A stretch of 64,000 nucleotides of DNA, from NCBI GenBank assembly GCA_964017185.1, contig OZ024869.1, positions 704,501-768,500 of the forward strand, written 5' to 3'. Within the stretch, counting starts at the first letter, position 1. Each line of letters opens with the position of its first letter. This DNA comes from Rugalucina vietnamica (Eukaryota > Mollusca > Bivalvia > Lucinida > Lucinidae). The position numbers and the translations under genes were made by a program. Positions 1 through 10,769 of the stretch are shown here, piece after piece. The notes below the pieces were generated by a model. It made no database searches. It was not told where the DNA came from and was given only the letters and a program-made list of their open reading frames with translations.

Positions 1-600
1 CAGCGTTTATCAAACTAAAGGAAAGGTGTTGACTTATGCGAAAGGTTTTGATGCTATTTGTAAATGAATGCAAACACATTTTTACCTTTGCAAGAAAATT
101 ATTCACTGGTGTACTATGAGTGCATATGCTGTTTTAAAATAGATTTGCAAAAGTCACAAACGCAAAGGACATGAACTGATTTGCAACAAAGCAAAACCTA
201 ACAAAAATTTGCAAAGATGAGGGTAACATTTTCAAACATTTGCAGACATGCCAATGGAATGCAAACTTTCTCTAACATTTACATGCTTTTCCACAGGCAA
301 TATTTTATTGTAAACCGCGGCAGAAATGGGTCTTTGTACATATTAGAAAATAAATGATCAAATAAACAGGTTTCTGAGGAAAAAACATAGAGTCAAACCG
401 ATGTCAAATATGTGATATGTTTGAAAGGACGACTTAATATGATCAAATAAATGCAAATTAATCCCATACATTTACAAATGTTTCAATAATCTGAATAGAA
501 AAGACAAAGATAAGCGGTATTTCCATTTATGCGCAGAATTTAACAAATTCGACACAAAGATAACTAGTGGTATTCGACTAACATTTGCATATATTAGTAA
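1..600. other. Gene-free AT-rich DNA
   Basis: No exon, RNA gene or bounded repeat is recognised. The only pattern is loose recurrence of short words such as TTTGCAAA and AACATTTGCA, suggesting a decayed repeat. Confidence 0.4.
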
Positions 601-639
601 AAAATCTGAAATTGGCCTTTTCATGCAGTGCTTCTTATA

Positions 640-2690
640 CTGAGTCGATCAATTTCTGATCATCACCTCATGTTATTTGCACGTAGTCTTCCGAATGCCA
701 CACTGGCTTTTGCAATTCTGACAGTGACTTCATCATCAATGTGCACTGCTCTGGAGAGAGTGCTTCCCAGGTAGGTGAATTTACCAACAACTTTCAGTTT
801 TTGTCCAACAACAGTGATGGGTGGTTCATTATACGATTTTCCAGGTGCTGGTTGGTGTACAACCTCTGTCTTTTTTGTGCTGATTGTGAGATCATAGTTA
901 TGACTGTGAGGTCCATGGCTCTTTGCATTTTTGCCTCTGAGCTGGCATTCTTATCCATATCATCTGCATAGAGTTTTGGCTTGCAACCTTCTGAGGTTTA
1001 ATATATTGCCATCAAAACGGTACCTGATTGGAAAACCGGTGTCACTGTCCTGAAATTAAAGCATCCGTGAGCATTGCCGAAACAGTGTTGGTGCCATAAC
1101 ACAGACCTGTTTGACCCCATTCGTTACATCAAAAGGTTCAGAGAACTCTCCATCATTTTGCACACGTTCCTGCATGCCATCATGAAATTGCCGCACCATT
1201 GCTATGAATCTGGGTGGACAGCCAAACTTGGCCATGATTTTCCAGAGTCGATCACGACAAACCGTGTCAAAAGCTTTAGTGATGTCGACAAGCGTCATGT
1301 ATAGATCTACATTCTGTTCTTGGCATTTCTCCTGAAGCTGTCTTGCTGTGAAGATCACGTCTATTGTCCCTCTGTTTTTTTTCTGAATCCACATTGACTT
1401 TCTGGGATGTCTCTTCTAATCAAGATGAGCATTTAGGCCATTCAACAGAATTTTTGCTAGTATCTTCCCAGCAATGGATAGGTGGGATATGCCTCTGTGG
1501 TTGTCACAGACTTGAGGATTTCCTTTCCGCTTGTAAAGGTGGATTATGGATGCATCATTAAATTCTTGTGGGATAGCCTCCTTCCTCCACATACAGTGAA
1601 ACAACTCTGTCAGTTTCTCTGCCATGGCCCCGGCCTTATAAACCTCTGCAGGAATTGCATTTGCCAGATGACAGTTGTTGAACTGCTTTTCTTGTTTCCA
1701 TGACGGTTGGAAATTCATCAAACAGAACATTGCACTCTATCTGTGGAAGTCTGCCGATTGAATCCTCATTGATGCTTGATGGTCAATTGAGCACACTATT
1801 GAAATGTTCTGCCCACCTTTCTAAGATAGCCTCTTTATCTGTGAAAAGAGTGCTTCCATCTGCACTGAGCAATGTGGTGGCTCCAGAACTCTTTAGGCCA
1901 TAAATGGGTTTCAGTGCATCAACTTCATGTCCTTTCTGTCCGCAAAAGACTGAAGTTCTTGTTTTCTTCCTCAGCCAGGAATCTTGCATGTCCCTGAGCT
2001 TGGCCTTGACTGTCTTACAATTGTTGCTGTATGCTGCTTTCTTGGATACTGAGCTTGGTGTGTCTTGTGCAATCGGTGTTTTTCTTTCAAGAAGCCTCTG
2101 AATTTCGTCATCATTCTCATCATACCAGTCTCGATTTTTGCGAGATGAATGTCCTAAAGAAGTAGCAGCTGAAGAATGAACTGTTGTGTGGAAAACTGTC
2201 CAGTTTTCTCCGGGGTTCTCCGAGCTGAGATTGGTTGCATCCAGTTGGTTGGAAATGTCCGTTAAGAAAGCTTGTCTCATGTTGTCTTGATTCGGCCATG
2301 AGACATCCAGTCTCTTAGTAAGAGCTTTCTTGCCTTGAGGTCGCCTCTCAGGCTGGATTCTTAGGTTGGAGTTTGCTGACAACCAGTATATGATATTTCC
2401 AGCACTTGCATCACACAGTCTTTATCACTCTGACATCCTGCCGGTCTGCTCTCCGCACTATGACATAGTCTATGAGATGCCAGTGTTTGGAACGGGGATG
2501 CATCCAGGACGTTTTGTTTCTATAAGGTAGACGGAAAGCTGTGTCGGTGATTAGAAGATCATATTCAGCACACTTCTTTAGAAGCAAGATACCATTGCTG
2601 TTGCACTCTCCAACACCTTCTGGACCTATTACTCCTTCCCAGCTCTGGCATTGAAGTCGCCAAGAAGGATATCTTTAACTGAGTTTAGAT
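640..2690 (-). mobile_element. Degenerate LINE (endonuclease and reverse transcriptase)
   Basis: Minus-strand non-LTR retrotransposon remnant. From right to left (5' to 3' of the element) it reads an endonuclease tail with LLGDFNA near 2648-2668 and then SKHWHLIDYVIVRR; a linker at 2382-1783; reverse transcriptase palm segments at 1730-1416 (IIHLYKRKGNP, DNHRGISHLSIAGKILA) and 1394-1056 (LVDITKAFDTVCRDRLWKI, NGVKQVCVMAP); and the catalytic YADD motif at 959-970. The C-terminal part continues in another frame to about 650 with FTYLGSTLSRAVHIDDEV. Stops and frameshifts separate the segments, so it cannot make one polyprotein. The endonuclease N-terminus is missing and the 5' side ends about 100 bp from a poly-T/poly-A patch. 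An APE-type LINE is clear; the clade (RTE, CR1 or jockey-like) is not resolved. Confidence 0.9.
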
Positions 2691-2783
2691 GTCACTTTCA
2701 GAATCGTGTTAGATAAACGCATATTTGGGTTAGGTAAAGGCAGCTACCCAGGTGTTTCCATTGACATTGCATTCCAAGATATA

Positions 2784-2792
<9 letters not shown>

Positions 2793-2828
<36 letters not shown>

Positions 2829-2905
2829 GTTTTGGTTTCAATGACGGCTGTTTATGATTGTGGCATTTCCTGTAATTGCTTAAAAAAAAAAAAAAAAAAA
2901 AAAAA
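2793..2905. repeat. Poly-T tract followed by poly-A tract
   Basis: A run of 35 T (2793-2827) and a run of 24 A (2882-2905) enclose about 54 bp of unique sequence. This could be two opposed retroposon tails or a small hairpin. Run lengths in an assembly are unreliable. Confidence 0.8.
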
Positions 2906-3249
2906 CTGCAGACCATTGCAGTTCATTTTATTATTTTATTGCAGTCATGGCTCTAGTTACATTCTCCAAGTAAGCAAATCCTATGTTCGCAGATTTTGGT
3001 ATAGCAACACATACAAAATTATATCATAACTTTATTGAAGAGCCTAATCAGAGATACTGGTAAACAACGAAATAAATCTTAATTCATATTTTAAAAATTA
3101 TCAGATACTATTAAGTTATAATCATACAGAGTGAATCATACTTTATCTTGGGTAGATACTGTTAGATAAAATTACATCCCGGAATGAAATTTTATCCATA
3201 GTTAAAATTTGTGAAACGCAGTTTTGGATTTAGTTACACAATGGATCCT

Positions 3250-3258
3250 TTATAAAAA
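3250..3258 (+). promoter_or_regulatory. Candidate TATA box
   Basis: TTTATAAAA lies about 70 bp before the ATG of the membrane-protein gene. A start site about 30 bp downstream would give a 5' UTR near 45 nt. Position supports it, but in AT-rich DNA such motifs also occur by chance. Confidence 0.35.
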
Positions 3259-3324
3259 ACAAAAAAACAAAAACTAAAATACCTATAAATCAGCTAAGGA
3301 AACTTTCAAAAATCAGACATAACA

Positions 3325-6200
3325 ATGAGACATTTTGTTACGATATTTGTTCTGTGTTTTCACCTGTTACCTAGTGGTGAGGCATTCTGGTGGCCAAAAA
3401 CAACAGGTTAGTCCAGATACGTAAATATTTCTGAGGGCCTGTAAATTGGACACAACGCAGTAATATCGTCAGTAGTTTTGCTTTCTGTAGTTTTCGATAA
3501 TTCATATGAAAGAAATTGTTGAAAGCTATCAAGTAAGCGCACACAGAAAATTGATCTCAATGGGTGCGGGGTTGACACTCAACCAGCGAGGGAATGTATA
3601 CTTTTGTATTTTGTTTCCTCAATTTTCGATATTAGATTACAAATGAAACGCAATCACTTGTAGCAACAGATGCCATCATAAAACAAATGTTCAAAATAGT
3701 AAATGTAGCTTTTTGCGAGTGTTTGGAGCCCATCTTGACGTAATACGTACTCATTATTAAAGAGGTTTTCAGTCATTTAAGATGAATGTCTTACAACGCG
3801 GTAAGTTTATTTGAGCCGCCTCGTGGGAAAACCAGCAATGTGGTTTCCGACCAGGTCTGACACAAACCGGCCTGTACAGCTACAGAAGCAGGCTAGAAGC
3901 TTGAAATTTTGGAGTTAAGTAGAGGAGGAATTGTACTATCCGAACAGCGAAAACAAAGGCGCTGATCAGCTTCGCGGTTACCGCGAAGCTGATCTGCGCC
4001 TTTGTTTTCGCCTATGCAGATTGTTGGTGTTCCCATGTGGCGGCTCATTTCTTATCAAGATCATTTGACAAGCGTTTGTTTCTTTTGTGATAAGAAACTA
4101 AGGCATGTTTGGGGAATTAGCTCAAGTGGTAGAGCGCTCGCTTAGCATGTGAGAGGTACCGGGATCGATACCCGGATTCTCCAACTTCCGTTTTAATTTT
4201 GACCTGCATATACGGGATCGATACCCGGATTCCCCCAAATTCCTTCCTTGACCAGCGTATGAAATCACTCAAAGTTAAGAGCCTCGAATCCTTTGTTTTA
4301 TTTTGTGAACTGATTAGTACATACATTTAGATAACCAGACGATGCGGTTCTTGCAAATACCATCGACTGTATAAGTGTATGTTTTGCGCATATATATTTC
4401 TACCAAAAACTGAGCCAATGTTATTGAAACATTAAGTTTCAAGTTGATCATTACAATAAGCGATAAGCCTTATCATAGTTCTCAGCTTTTGATGCGTACT
4501 CAACAAACGTACTCAGTGCATTTTTTTCTGTTCGCAAACCTCAAAATTACATGTATCAACTCCTTGTTGAGTGCATCTGCCGGGTTTTTCCTATCGCAAC
4601 TGATAGCTTCTAATAAATTTCAGAACCACCTCACAATGCTACGACAACACTCAAAGCTGAACCGCCTGACCCTGTTGATTATGAAATTGGTATGTACTCT
4701 TTCTTCCTTACATGACAATAGTAAATCGTGGCCAATGGAGACTGAATCTGAATGGTTTACTGGTGACACGCGCCAAATTGACACCAGGGGTGCGCCAGAG
4801 AGAAATAAGTCCCTGGCACGTACAAGAATTGCGAACTTGGGCATACTGACCGGGTACTATTCAGAAAGGCCAGGAACCGAGGTTGTAAAACTTTATTTGT
4901 GCCCAACTTAGTTTTAAATTCATTCTGCTCATTAAAATGCCACTAATTGTTGGCATTTTAACATTTACATGTATCAGCCGCTGAAGATAAATAACTGGCT
5001 TTTGTGCTCTAAATGCTAGTATGAAATTTCAATTTTTGGCCAATTCAATAATGTTATATAAGTATTTTAAATTTCAGTCTCAGCTGTGTATGCAAAAAAG
5101 TTCTATAACCTCGGTTCCAGATAACGTACACGAAAGAATCATGAGAACATATGTTTGCAACATCGCCAAACAGGGTGAGCAATCCTATCCCGAAAGACCA
5201 AGTCAAATCGGCACAAGTGCCAAAGCGGCACCACTTTAGAAAAATACCATAGTCATTTCGGACCCTCGTCATTTCGGACCCTAGATTCTTCGGCATCTAT
5301 TTATTTAAATCTATAAAAATGGAAATGTTACTTAGTAATTACAGTTGTAGTTATTCTTTGCACACATAGTCAGCTGTCTGAATGGATAGTTCGGTATAAA
5401 TTGGATTAATCCGGGTGACATTCACTATTTCAGGTGCAATACTCGGGGTGATATTTGGGATTCTCTTTGGTGTTGCTTTGGTAGGATTTGCAGGATACAT
5501 GTACATTAAACAGAAAAGGTAATGTGACGGTGAATACCAAAATAAATCGGACCAAATTATCTGTATCAGCTCCTTTTCTTTCCATTTAAACATTGATAAA
5601 TGTTAAAATACTCCTTCTGACTCTAACGTAAAAAGACAAGAGTCCATCAGCAATGAAATCACGCATTGTAGTCGACGTGAATAAAACAGTAAAAGATTTA
5701 GTTCATGATATGAAAAATGGCACAACATTCTGTACACATTATTTTTTTCAAGGATCTAGTATTCTTTTTTGTGAGCCAGGGCACCGAGGTTTATCCGGCA
5801 GTCATCTTTTTCAATATCAGAGAATAGCATTCTCGTTTGTAATATATATTCTGGTTTTCTAACGTATATTGAGAAAGAGATCGAGAATTTACGATGAAAA
5901 CGAGAGTTAAAAAGAGGAAGAATATTTTCGTTTGTTATATATATTCGTGTTCTCGTTCTCTAACGTTTATTCTCGTTTTCTTTCAGGGAAAGAGATCGAG
6001 AATTTACGATGAAAACGAGAGTTAAAATGATGTCTGCACGAAACGCTGGCGTTTACTTAGATACTACTACGCAAGAAAAACTAGTTCCTGATAACGATTA
6101 CACATTCAGAAGCCCGGATTATAAACCTGTTAATATATTTAAGATCCCGTATCATGACGATTCAGATGAGGAGTTGTGGACATCCACCATGCGAGGATAG
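3325..6200 (+). CDS. Small type I membrane protein, isoform with first last exon (4 exons)
   Basis: Assembled from exons 3325-3406, 4624-4689, 5434-5518 and 5987-6200, joined at GT/AG sites (donors GTTAGT, GTATGT, GTAATG) with agreeing phases 1, 1 and 2; 148 residues. Exon 1 encodes a signal peptide (MRHFVTIFVLCFHLLPSGEA). Exon 2 gives a short Thr/Pro-rich ectodomain with one N-glycosylation sequon (NAT). Exon 3 is one transmembrane helix (AILGVIFGILFGVALVGF onward) followed by basic KQKR, predicting N-out, C-in. Exon 4 is a charged cytoplasmic tail of about 70 residues with VYLDTTTQEKLV and an acidic IPYHDDSDEEL. Intron 1 holds a hairpin MITE and a tRNA-Ala. The family is not recognised; a receptor, adaptor or peptide precursor cannot be told apart. 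A second homologous last exon follows at 6584. Confidence 0.72.
3813..4046 (+). mobile_element. Hairpin MITE family 'GAGCC', copy 1
   Basis: A 234-bp element with inverted ends GAGCCGCCTCGTGGGAAAAC / GGCGGCTC and flanking direct repeats ATTT (3809-3812, 4047-4050). Its right part is a near-perfect hairpin: two 32-nt arms starting GCGAAAACAAAGGCGC differ at one position. Further copies lie near 14.3, 28.6, 34.7, 51.9, 52.3, 55.1, 56.7 and 58.5 kb. There is no coding capacity; the 4-bp AT-rich duplication and TIRs indicate a cut-and-paste DNA transposon derivative. Confidence 0.85.
4111..4183 (+). tRNA. tRNA-Ala (AGC)
   Basis: Folds as a 73-nt tRNA. The acceptor stem pairs GGGGAAT with ATTCTCC and leaves discriminator A73. 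The D arm is TAGCTCAAGTGGTAGAGCG; the anticodon loop in CTCGCTTAGCATGTGAG carries AGC; the T arm is CCGGG-ATCGATA-CCCGG. The ATCGATA loop matches the form known in invertebrate tRNA-Ala. The acceptor contains one G-U pair. No introns. It lies in intron 1 of the membrane-protein gene on the same strand and should be transcribed by Pol III from its internal A and B boxes. Confidence 0.93.
4213..4236 (+). repeat. Duplicate of the tRNA-Ala 3' end
   Basis: Twenty bases covering the T arm and start of the 3' acceptor strand (4160-4179) recur exactly at 4213-4232, about 30 bp after the tRNA, and end in CCCCA rather than TCCA. This is a B-box without an A-box, so not a tRNA gene. Confidence 0.85.
4741..4851 (+). 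repeat. Short dispersed repeat, also at 21.3 kb inverted
   Basis: CTGAATCTGAATGGTTTACT and following sequence through CGCCAAATTGACA and AGTCCCT recur in reverse complement at about 21300-21386. It begins about 50 bp after the donor of exon 2. No coding sense; class unknown. Confidence 0.65.
5866..5912 (+). repeat. Partial duplicate of the start of the 5987 exon
   Basis: About 40 bp beginning GAAAGAGATCGAGAATTTAC are repeated just upstream of the true exon start at about 5989, with similar upstream TATATATTC-rich sequence. The duplicate lacks the CTTTCAG acceptor, so it is probably unused. It reflects a local tandem duplication of about 118 bp across the exon boundary. Confidence 0.75.
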
Positions 6201-6583
6201 GCTGAGCAACTTAAATGTGACTTTCAGTGAAGGCCTACATTCTGTGGTTAAATTTTACTTGAGTTTTGTAATTATAAATCTACGTGCCATAAACAGCAAT
6301 AGACAGCTGACGTGATGAAAAGACACACCACAAGAGCCGCATCATCAAACATATAACGATGTAGCTGCTCTTTCATAGCGCTTACCTTTCCAAGAATATT
6401 CTAGCGGGCGCAAAAACGATGATAATAACAGAAACTTTAACAAAAATATTGATACGACAATTTTTCAAATGTAGAATGTCTCCTTCCGATGTTTTAGTTT
6501 ATTTGTCTGTTACACATATATATGTGGACCCTCTACGGTGAGGAAGAAGACTGGCGAGTTTTTTATGGTTTGATATTTTTCAG

Positions 6584-6776
6584 AGCACGAGATAGAGAAT
6601 ACAGAAGGAAGGAAAAAGTGAAAATGACAGCAGCCAAACTGGCTGGTGTGTACGTGGATACTACTACGCAAGAAAAATTAGTCCAAGATGACGATGTTAT
6701 ATTTAGCAGAGAGGACTATAAATCTCTTCAAAAATATAAAATACCATATGACGATATTTCGGACGAGGAGTTATAG
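6584..6776 (+). CDS. Alternative last exon of the membrane-protein gene
   Basis: Preceded by TTTTTCAG and entering in the same phase as the exon at 5987, so it can replace that exon after exon 3 to give a 141-residue isoform ending in SDEEL and TAG. It aligns along its length with the first last exon: RxRDRE at the start, AGVYxDTTTQEKLVxDxD in the middle, KIPYxDxSDEEL at the end. The first copy has eight extra residues (WTSTMRG and neighbours) at its C-terminus. Selective conservation of DTTTQEKLV and the acidic end suggests function. Which isoform is used depends on polyadenylation and splicing choice, which the sequence does not settle. Confidence 0.7.
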
Positions 6777-6779
6777 AAC

Positions 6780-7660
6780 TGATTAAGTTTTATGAAGGAG
6801 CTGGGTGTTTAATCACAACCAGCACATTGTAATCATTCTTTATCAGTGACATTCAAGGAAATGGTTTTAGTGCCTATAAAATAGACCGAATATATTTTTA
6901 GAAATTCAAACTTCAGCAATAATTTATAAAGCGCCTTTTTATCTTCGCTCCTTTTTGTTTGCAATATTTTATGGTTTGAGTAAATAATATCATGGTAGAC
7001 TTCCCTATAAAAGCCTTATCTTTTAGGCCAAGATTGCTCATGACAACTGACCAGTCAGTATACATAACCAGGTTTTGAGGTTTGTTGTCTCTACTTTCCT
7101 ACACCAGCGATAGTACCAAGATGGCTCTACAAGGCCGCATTGCACTAGAACCATCCAACATTCCTTTCAGACACAAAAACTTTGGGGCTAACCGAAAAAG
7201 TAACCTCGTGTCCTCTGGAACAAATGCAGAATGAAATCTGAAGATTTCGTAATCTCATGATTCTGCACCAGATCCTCGCAGGTTATACCAAAATGTACCA
7301 CAGATGTTCAACAGGAGGCACGTATGGTGAATGCATTAGCTGGTACTTGCCCAAATTGTTATTCTGGTGCTGGCATGTTTTAGCTTCGCATTGTCATCGA
7401 GGAACCAGCAAAGGCGTTGGTGCAGCAGACAGAGAGAACAATAAAAACTTTGGAATCTGAATAAACTAAACTATGTTCCGTGTTTCATGTACATGTCTGC
7501 ATGTAGTCACACTGTAAGTGTCTAAAGCATTTACCAATCAACAGGTTCGGTGTCAGTCTGGGAACTTTAGAGAAATAATGTTCTAAAAAGTCTCAAATCA
7601 GTTTTTACGTTTTTGAGTTTCTTACTTATACGCTATCAATAGAAGCCAAATGTGCTACTG
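6780..7660. other. 3' flank of membrane-protein gene, no further gene seen
   Basis: No additional exon copy or bounded repeat is visible. A possible polyadenylation signal AATAAA occurs near 7440, far from either stop codon. Confidence 0.35.
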
Positions 7661-8209
7661 CGCATTCCGAGCGCCCCTTTGTAAGTTTAACCCCATAATA
7701 GATTTTCAGGTGGAACTGAGGTTTTCTTCAGAATAAAATCTTTAATATTTCCTGTCAGACATCGGACCTCGTCTTCATTTTCAACTTCTTCCATTTCCTC
7801 CGCAGACCTATCACGGCATATTTTAACTAAGATTTTCATCTTCTCTTTGTTATCAAGTTTAAGTGATAAACGTAGTGCCTTGATCATTTTCTTTCTATCT
7901 GTGACAGTCATGGTTTGGCCAGCTTTTGGGTAATAACTGCTGATGCTGTACATTGCCACTCCACTCTTGTTCCACTCAGGAATACCGTCCTCGAAAATTT
8001 TTGACGTGAAAGTTTGTAAGTCACCGTGCCTCCTTTTTGCTGAGTGCAATGCAGCTGAATCTGGTTAGAAAGAGTAAAATTTCCAGCATGAGCCTTTAAT
8101 CATGAAACAATACAATGTTCAGTATGTCATGCATGATCAAGCGCTTTATTTAAGTCAATTTTGTATGCTTGCATTGAGGTTTATCGCCCCAGTCAACAGT
8201 TTTTTCAGG

Positions 8210-8365
8210 CATGTCAGTCACTGCTTCCTGTGCAGTACTGTACCCGGGGAATGTAATGTACTGATGATCTTGCTAACGGACACAACCCGGCACCAGTGTG
8301 GTTCGAAGCCCCGAACTTGACTCTCAAACCGGAGTCCGACGCACCAACCAATAGGCTAACTAAAT
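8210..8365 (-). mobile_element. tRNA-derived SINE
   Basis: Read on the minus strand: an A-box-like TAGCCTATTGGTTGGTGCG, a B-box-like GGGCTTCGAACC, then GTTGTGTCCGTTAGCAAGAT, matching the central part of the SINE at 59.9 kb. Probably 3' truncated. Confidence 0.65.
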
Positions 8366-8416
8366 TTTAAAACAAATGTACTTAACACGTTACAACCATA
8401 ATAGACTTTTATTGAC

Positions 8417-8417
8417 A

Positions 8418-8462
<45 letters not shown>

Positions 8463-8463
8463 G
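8417..8463. repeat. (ATT)n microsatellite
   Basis: About 15 uninterrupted ATT units just downstream of BTB exon 1, in its intron. Confidence 0.95.
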
Positions 8464-8989
8464 CTGCTGCATTTCATTACTTACACTCTTTCACATCCAA
8501 CTGAAGTATTTTGACAGTGAATGCAAGTACTTGCTCATGTACATCAGATGGTATTCCATACTTCTCCTTTGCTAACATCATCTCAGCTATATCATGTTCA
8601 GAGGCCATTTCGATACATCGCTGCTTCAGTCCTTCAAGATTATATTTGAGGGACAGAGACAGTGAGTAGTAGACATGGTCTATTTCAGAATCAGCAGTCA
8701 CGGATTCCAAAAGCAAATTTTCACAGCTTGAAGTTCTTATTAGGTAGAGAAAGTCTGTCACTGTCCTTCTCTCGGAACTCGGAACTAAACATACAATCGA
8801 ATACAGGTGACACACTAGCGAGGATGTTTTTAGCTACGTATAGTTTTCTATCTTCAACGACAAGAGTTAAATCCTCCTTCCATGTTTTTTACACTGAATG
8901 GTTTATCGCACAAGCCATCCTCAAAGGAAATATATTCATCATCGCTTTGTAAATCAGTCGCCATCTTTGGAGCTTCCACGCATAAATCG

Positions 8990-10180
8990 AAATTGAAGGT
9001 TGACCTCGCGCAAGCAGAGATTGTATAATTGTATACTTCACAAGAAATATTATTAAAAGCTTGAAAACTGTAATATAAAAATAAATGGGTACCTTGTACA
9101 GTAGTACAAATATGTATTGATTTTATTACCCAGGCTGCTAATGCAATATGATCCAGATGCCAAGGGCATGTAACAATGCCATAAAGAGTATGAGATGTTG
9201 CTTCTACAATTAATACAGCCCAGGACTTTAAATTTACTTCCTGGTTTGATTTAATAGATTCAACGATTCAAGATCCAAATCTAATCTGCAAATAATCCAA
9301 AACACGTAGGATCATAACTAGGATTATAACAGACATGTAATAAAAACATAAATACAATGACATCACTAAAGTACATGTACTGGTATATCCATCATATCCA
9401 GCTACTCAACTTCAGAACAGTGTCACACCCATTCACAGCCCACATAGATCCCTGCTATACATTTATGCATCTCGGGGGCATATGTAAGGCTAAAAACAGA
9501 TGAAACAAACTAGCTGGACCCACCTTCACAAATATCAACCTCATGGCTTATAGTTTTTATCTTATTAACTTGACTGTTCGTCATTTTATTTTCGTATTTG
9601 AAGTGTTGAGTTCTTTGAAATTTCTAAGCTGTCGGCTGGCTGCAAGTAAATTAGGTTACATCTGATGCAATATAGCACCATGTGATCAACCATTGTATTT
9701 TGGCTTTGTGACCTTTTAAGCTTGCAACTTCACAGATTCTCTGTTCCCAATACAGGACTGCCCATTTATTAATGAGACGACAGGTGCGTGAGCTGACTTA
9801 GTCGACACTGTGCTGCCTAATCACAAGACGCTGGTGAAATATAAAGCACACTGAAAGGCTTATATTCTTTCGTATGATCACTTTGTGGTTGCATTTTCCC
9901 GGTAAACCTCCGTCAAACTTTCTGTTGAAATACATAATCTAATCAGGCATTCATATAACACAGATAATTTCTAATCAGGTATCCATATAACAAACTGGTC
10001 CAAGAGTGTATGCACAATCCTGCTTTTTCATGACCTCTATAAATCTGGAATCTTGTATCGACTCTTTTGTACATTTTTCAAGCAACAGAAGCAATGGTTA
10101 AGCCTATTGTTGGCATGCCGTTGGTATACTTTCCAGGTCTCACTCACTAACATATAGGCGGTAGACTGTACCACCGCCCT
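8990..10180. other. Intergenic, nothing recognised
   Basis: Upstream of the BTB gene; no phase-consistent exons, RNA gene or bounded repeat was found. Confidence 0.4.
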
Positions 10181-10189
10181 GTGGACATT

Positions 10190-10350
10190 TATTTTGGCGT
10201 CAAGCTTGATTCCATTTCGCTTCCGGTCACTTTGACGGGGTCTTCCAGCTTGGCGTCAGGCTTGATTCTATATTGCTCCCGGTCATTCTGACGGAGTCTT
10301 CCAGCTTGGCGTCAAGCTTGATTCCAGTTCGCTGCCAGTCATTTTTACGG
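10190..10350. repeat. Tandem repeat of about 60 bp, three units
   Basis: Three units of GGCGTCAAGCTTGATTCCA followed by CGGTCATT and GACGGAGTCTTCCAGCTT-type sequence, diverged by a few bases each. Confidence 0.8.
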
Positions 10351-10370
10351 ATTCGTCTTAATGTCGTCTA

Positions 10371-10412
10371 CCAGTGTCCTCATCTTCAATGTGCACTGCA
10401 CTGGAGAGACTC
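10371..10412 (-). mobile_element. Small fragment of the LINE at 0.6-2.7 kb
   Basis: CAATGTGCACTGCACTGGAG and flanks match 735-760 of the LINE C-terminal region with few differences. Only about 35-40 bp remain. Confidence 0.5.
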
Positions 10413-10434
10413 TTGTATGCATGTGAGACCTGAA

Positions 10435-10720
10435 CAGTAAAACATTTTCCCTCGGTGCAGATACAGACTTGACATGCTGCCAAGTGGGTATCTGCACCTC
10501 GGGGGAAATATTTTGCACCATTGCTTGCTGAAGCATGTGCTGTGTCGCTCGTCAGGGTAACGCGGGTGGCTTGTTAAGTGACTTGACTTGCGTTGATTGT
10601 ACCTGAAAAAGATAGATTTTAAAGTTAAACAAGTGAGATTTGACAAACATTTATTTAGTGTTTATGTGCTCAAGTAAATCTTCCGGTAGATCGAATGTTT
10701 ATTTGGACATACTGAATTTG
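10435..10720 (+). repeat. Left arm of a 3.7-kb foldback
   Basis: Three consecutive blocks recur inverted downstream: 10440-10545 (hairpin around GTGCAGATACAGACTTGACA) matches 14005-14110; 10546-10625 matches 13473-13561; 10650-10718 matches 12768-12832. Order is inverted too, as expected for a foldback opened by later insertions. Confidence 0.8.
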
Positions 10721-10726
10721 TGAATT

Positions 10727-10727
10727 G

Positions 10728-10769
<42 letters not shown>

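Larger units (their letters stand above)
7687..8964 (-). pseudogene. BTB/POZ-domain gene, two exons, frameshifted
   Basis: Minus-strand gene. Exon 1 (8964-8485) starts MATDLQSDDEYISFEDG; after a one-base discrepancy in an A-run near 8880 it reads a clear BTB core (EDLTLVVEDRKLYVAKNIL, SPVFDCMFSSEFREKDSD), then changes frame again near 8732 into ENLLLESVTADSEIDHVYYS and SLKYNLEGLKQRCIEMASE. A GTAAGT donor leads through an intron of about 430 bp to exon 2 (8054-7687), phase 1, encoding about 120 residues: TSKIFEDGIPEWNKSGVAMY, then a Lys/Glu-rich C-terminus ending at TAA 7687. The layout resembles the expanded BTB (BATH-like) proteins of bivalves, which often bind cullin-3; that role is inference. 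Both frame breaks may be real lesions or homopolymer errors. Confidence 0.75.

Noticed and set aside
4444..4911. 155-residue open frame over exon 2 of the membrane-protein gene
   Set aside because: The true coding frame of the exon is different (EPPHNATTTLKAEPPDPVDY); the long frame is a shadow that also spans a dispersed repeat.
8417..8463. CRISPR-like or short regular repeats in this and other tandem regions
   Set aside because: Microsatellites and minisatellites without unique spacers in an evidently eukaryotic genome.
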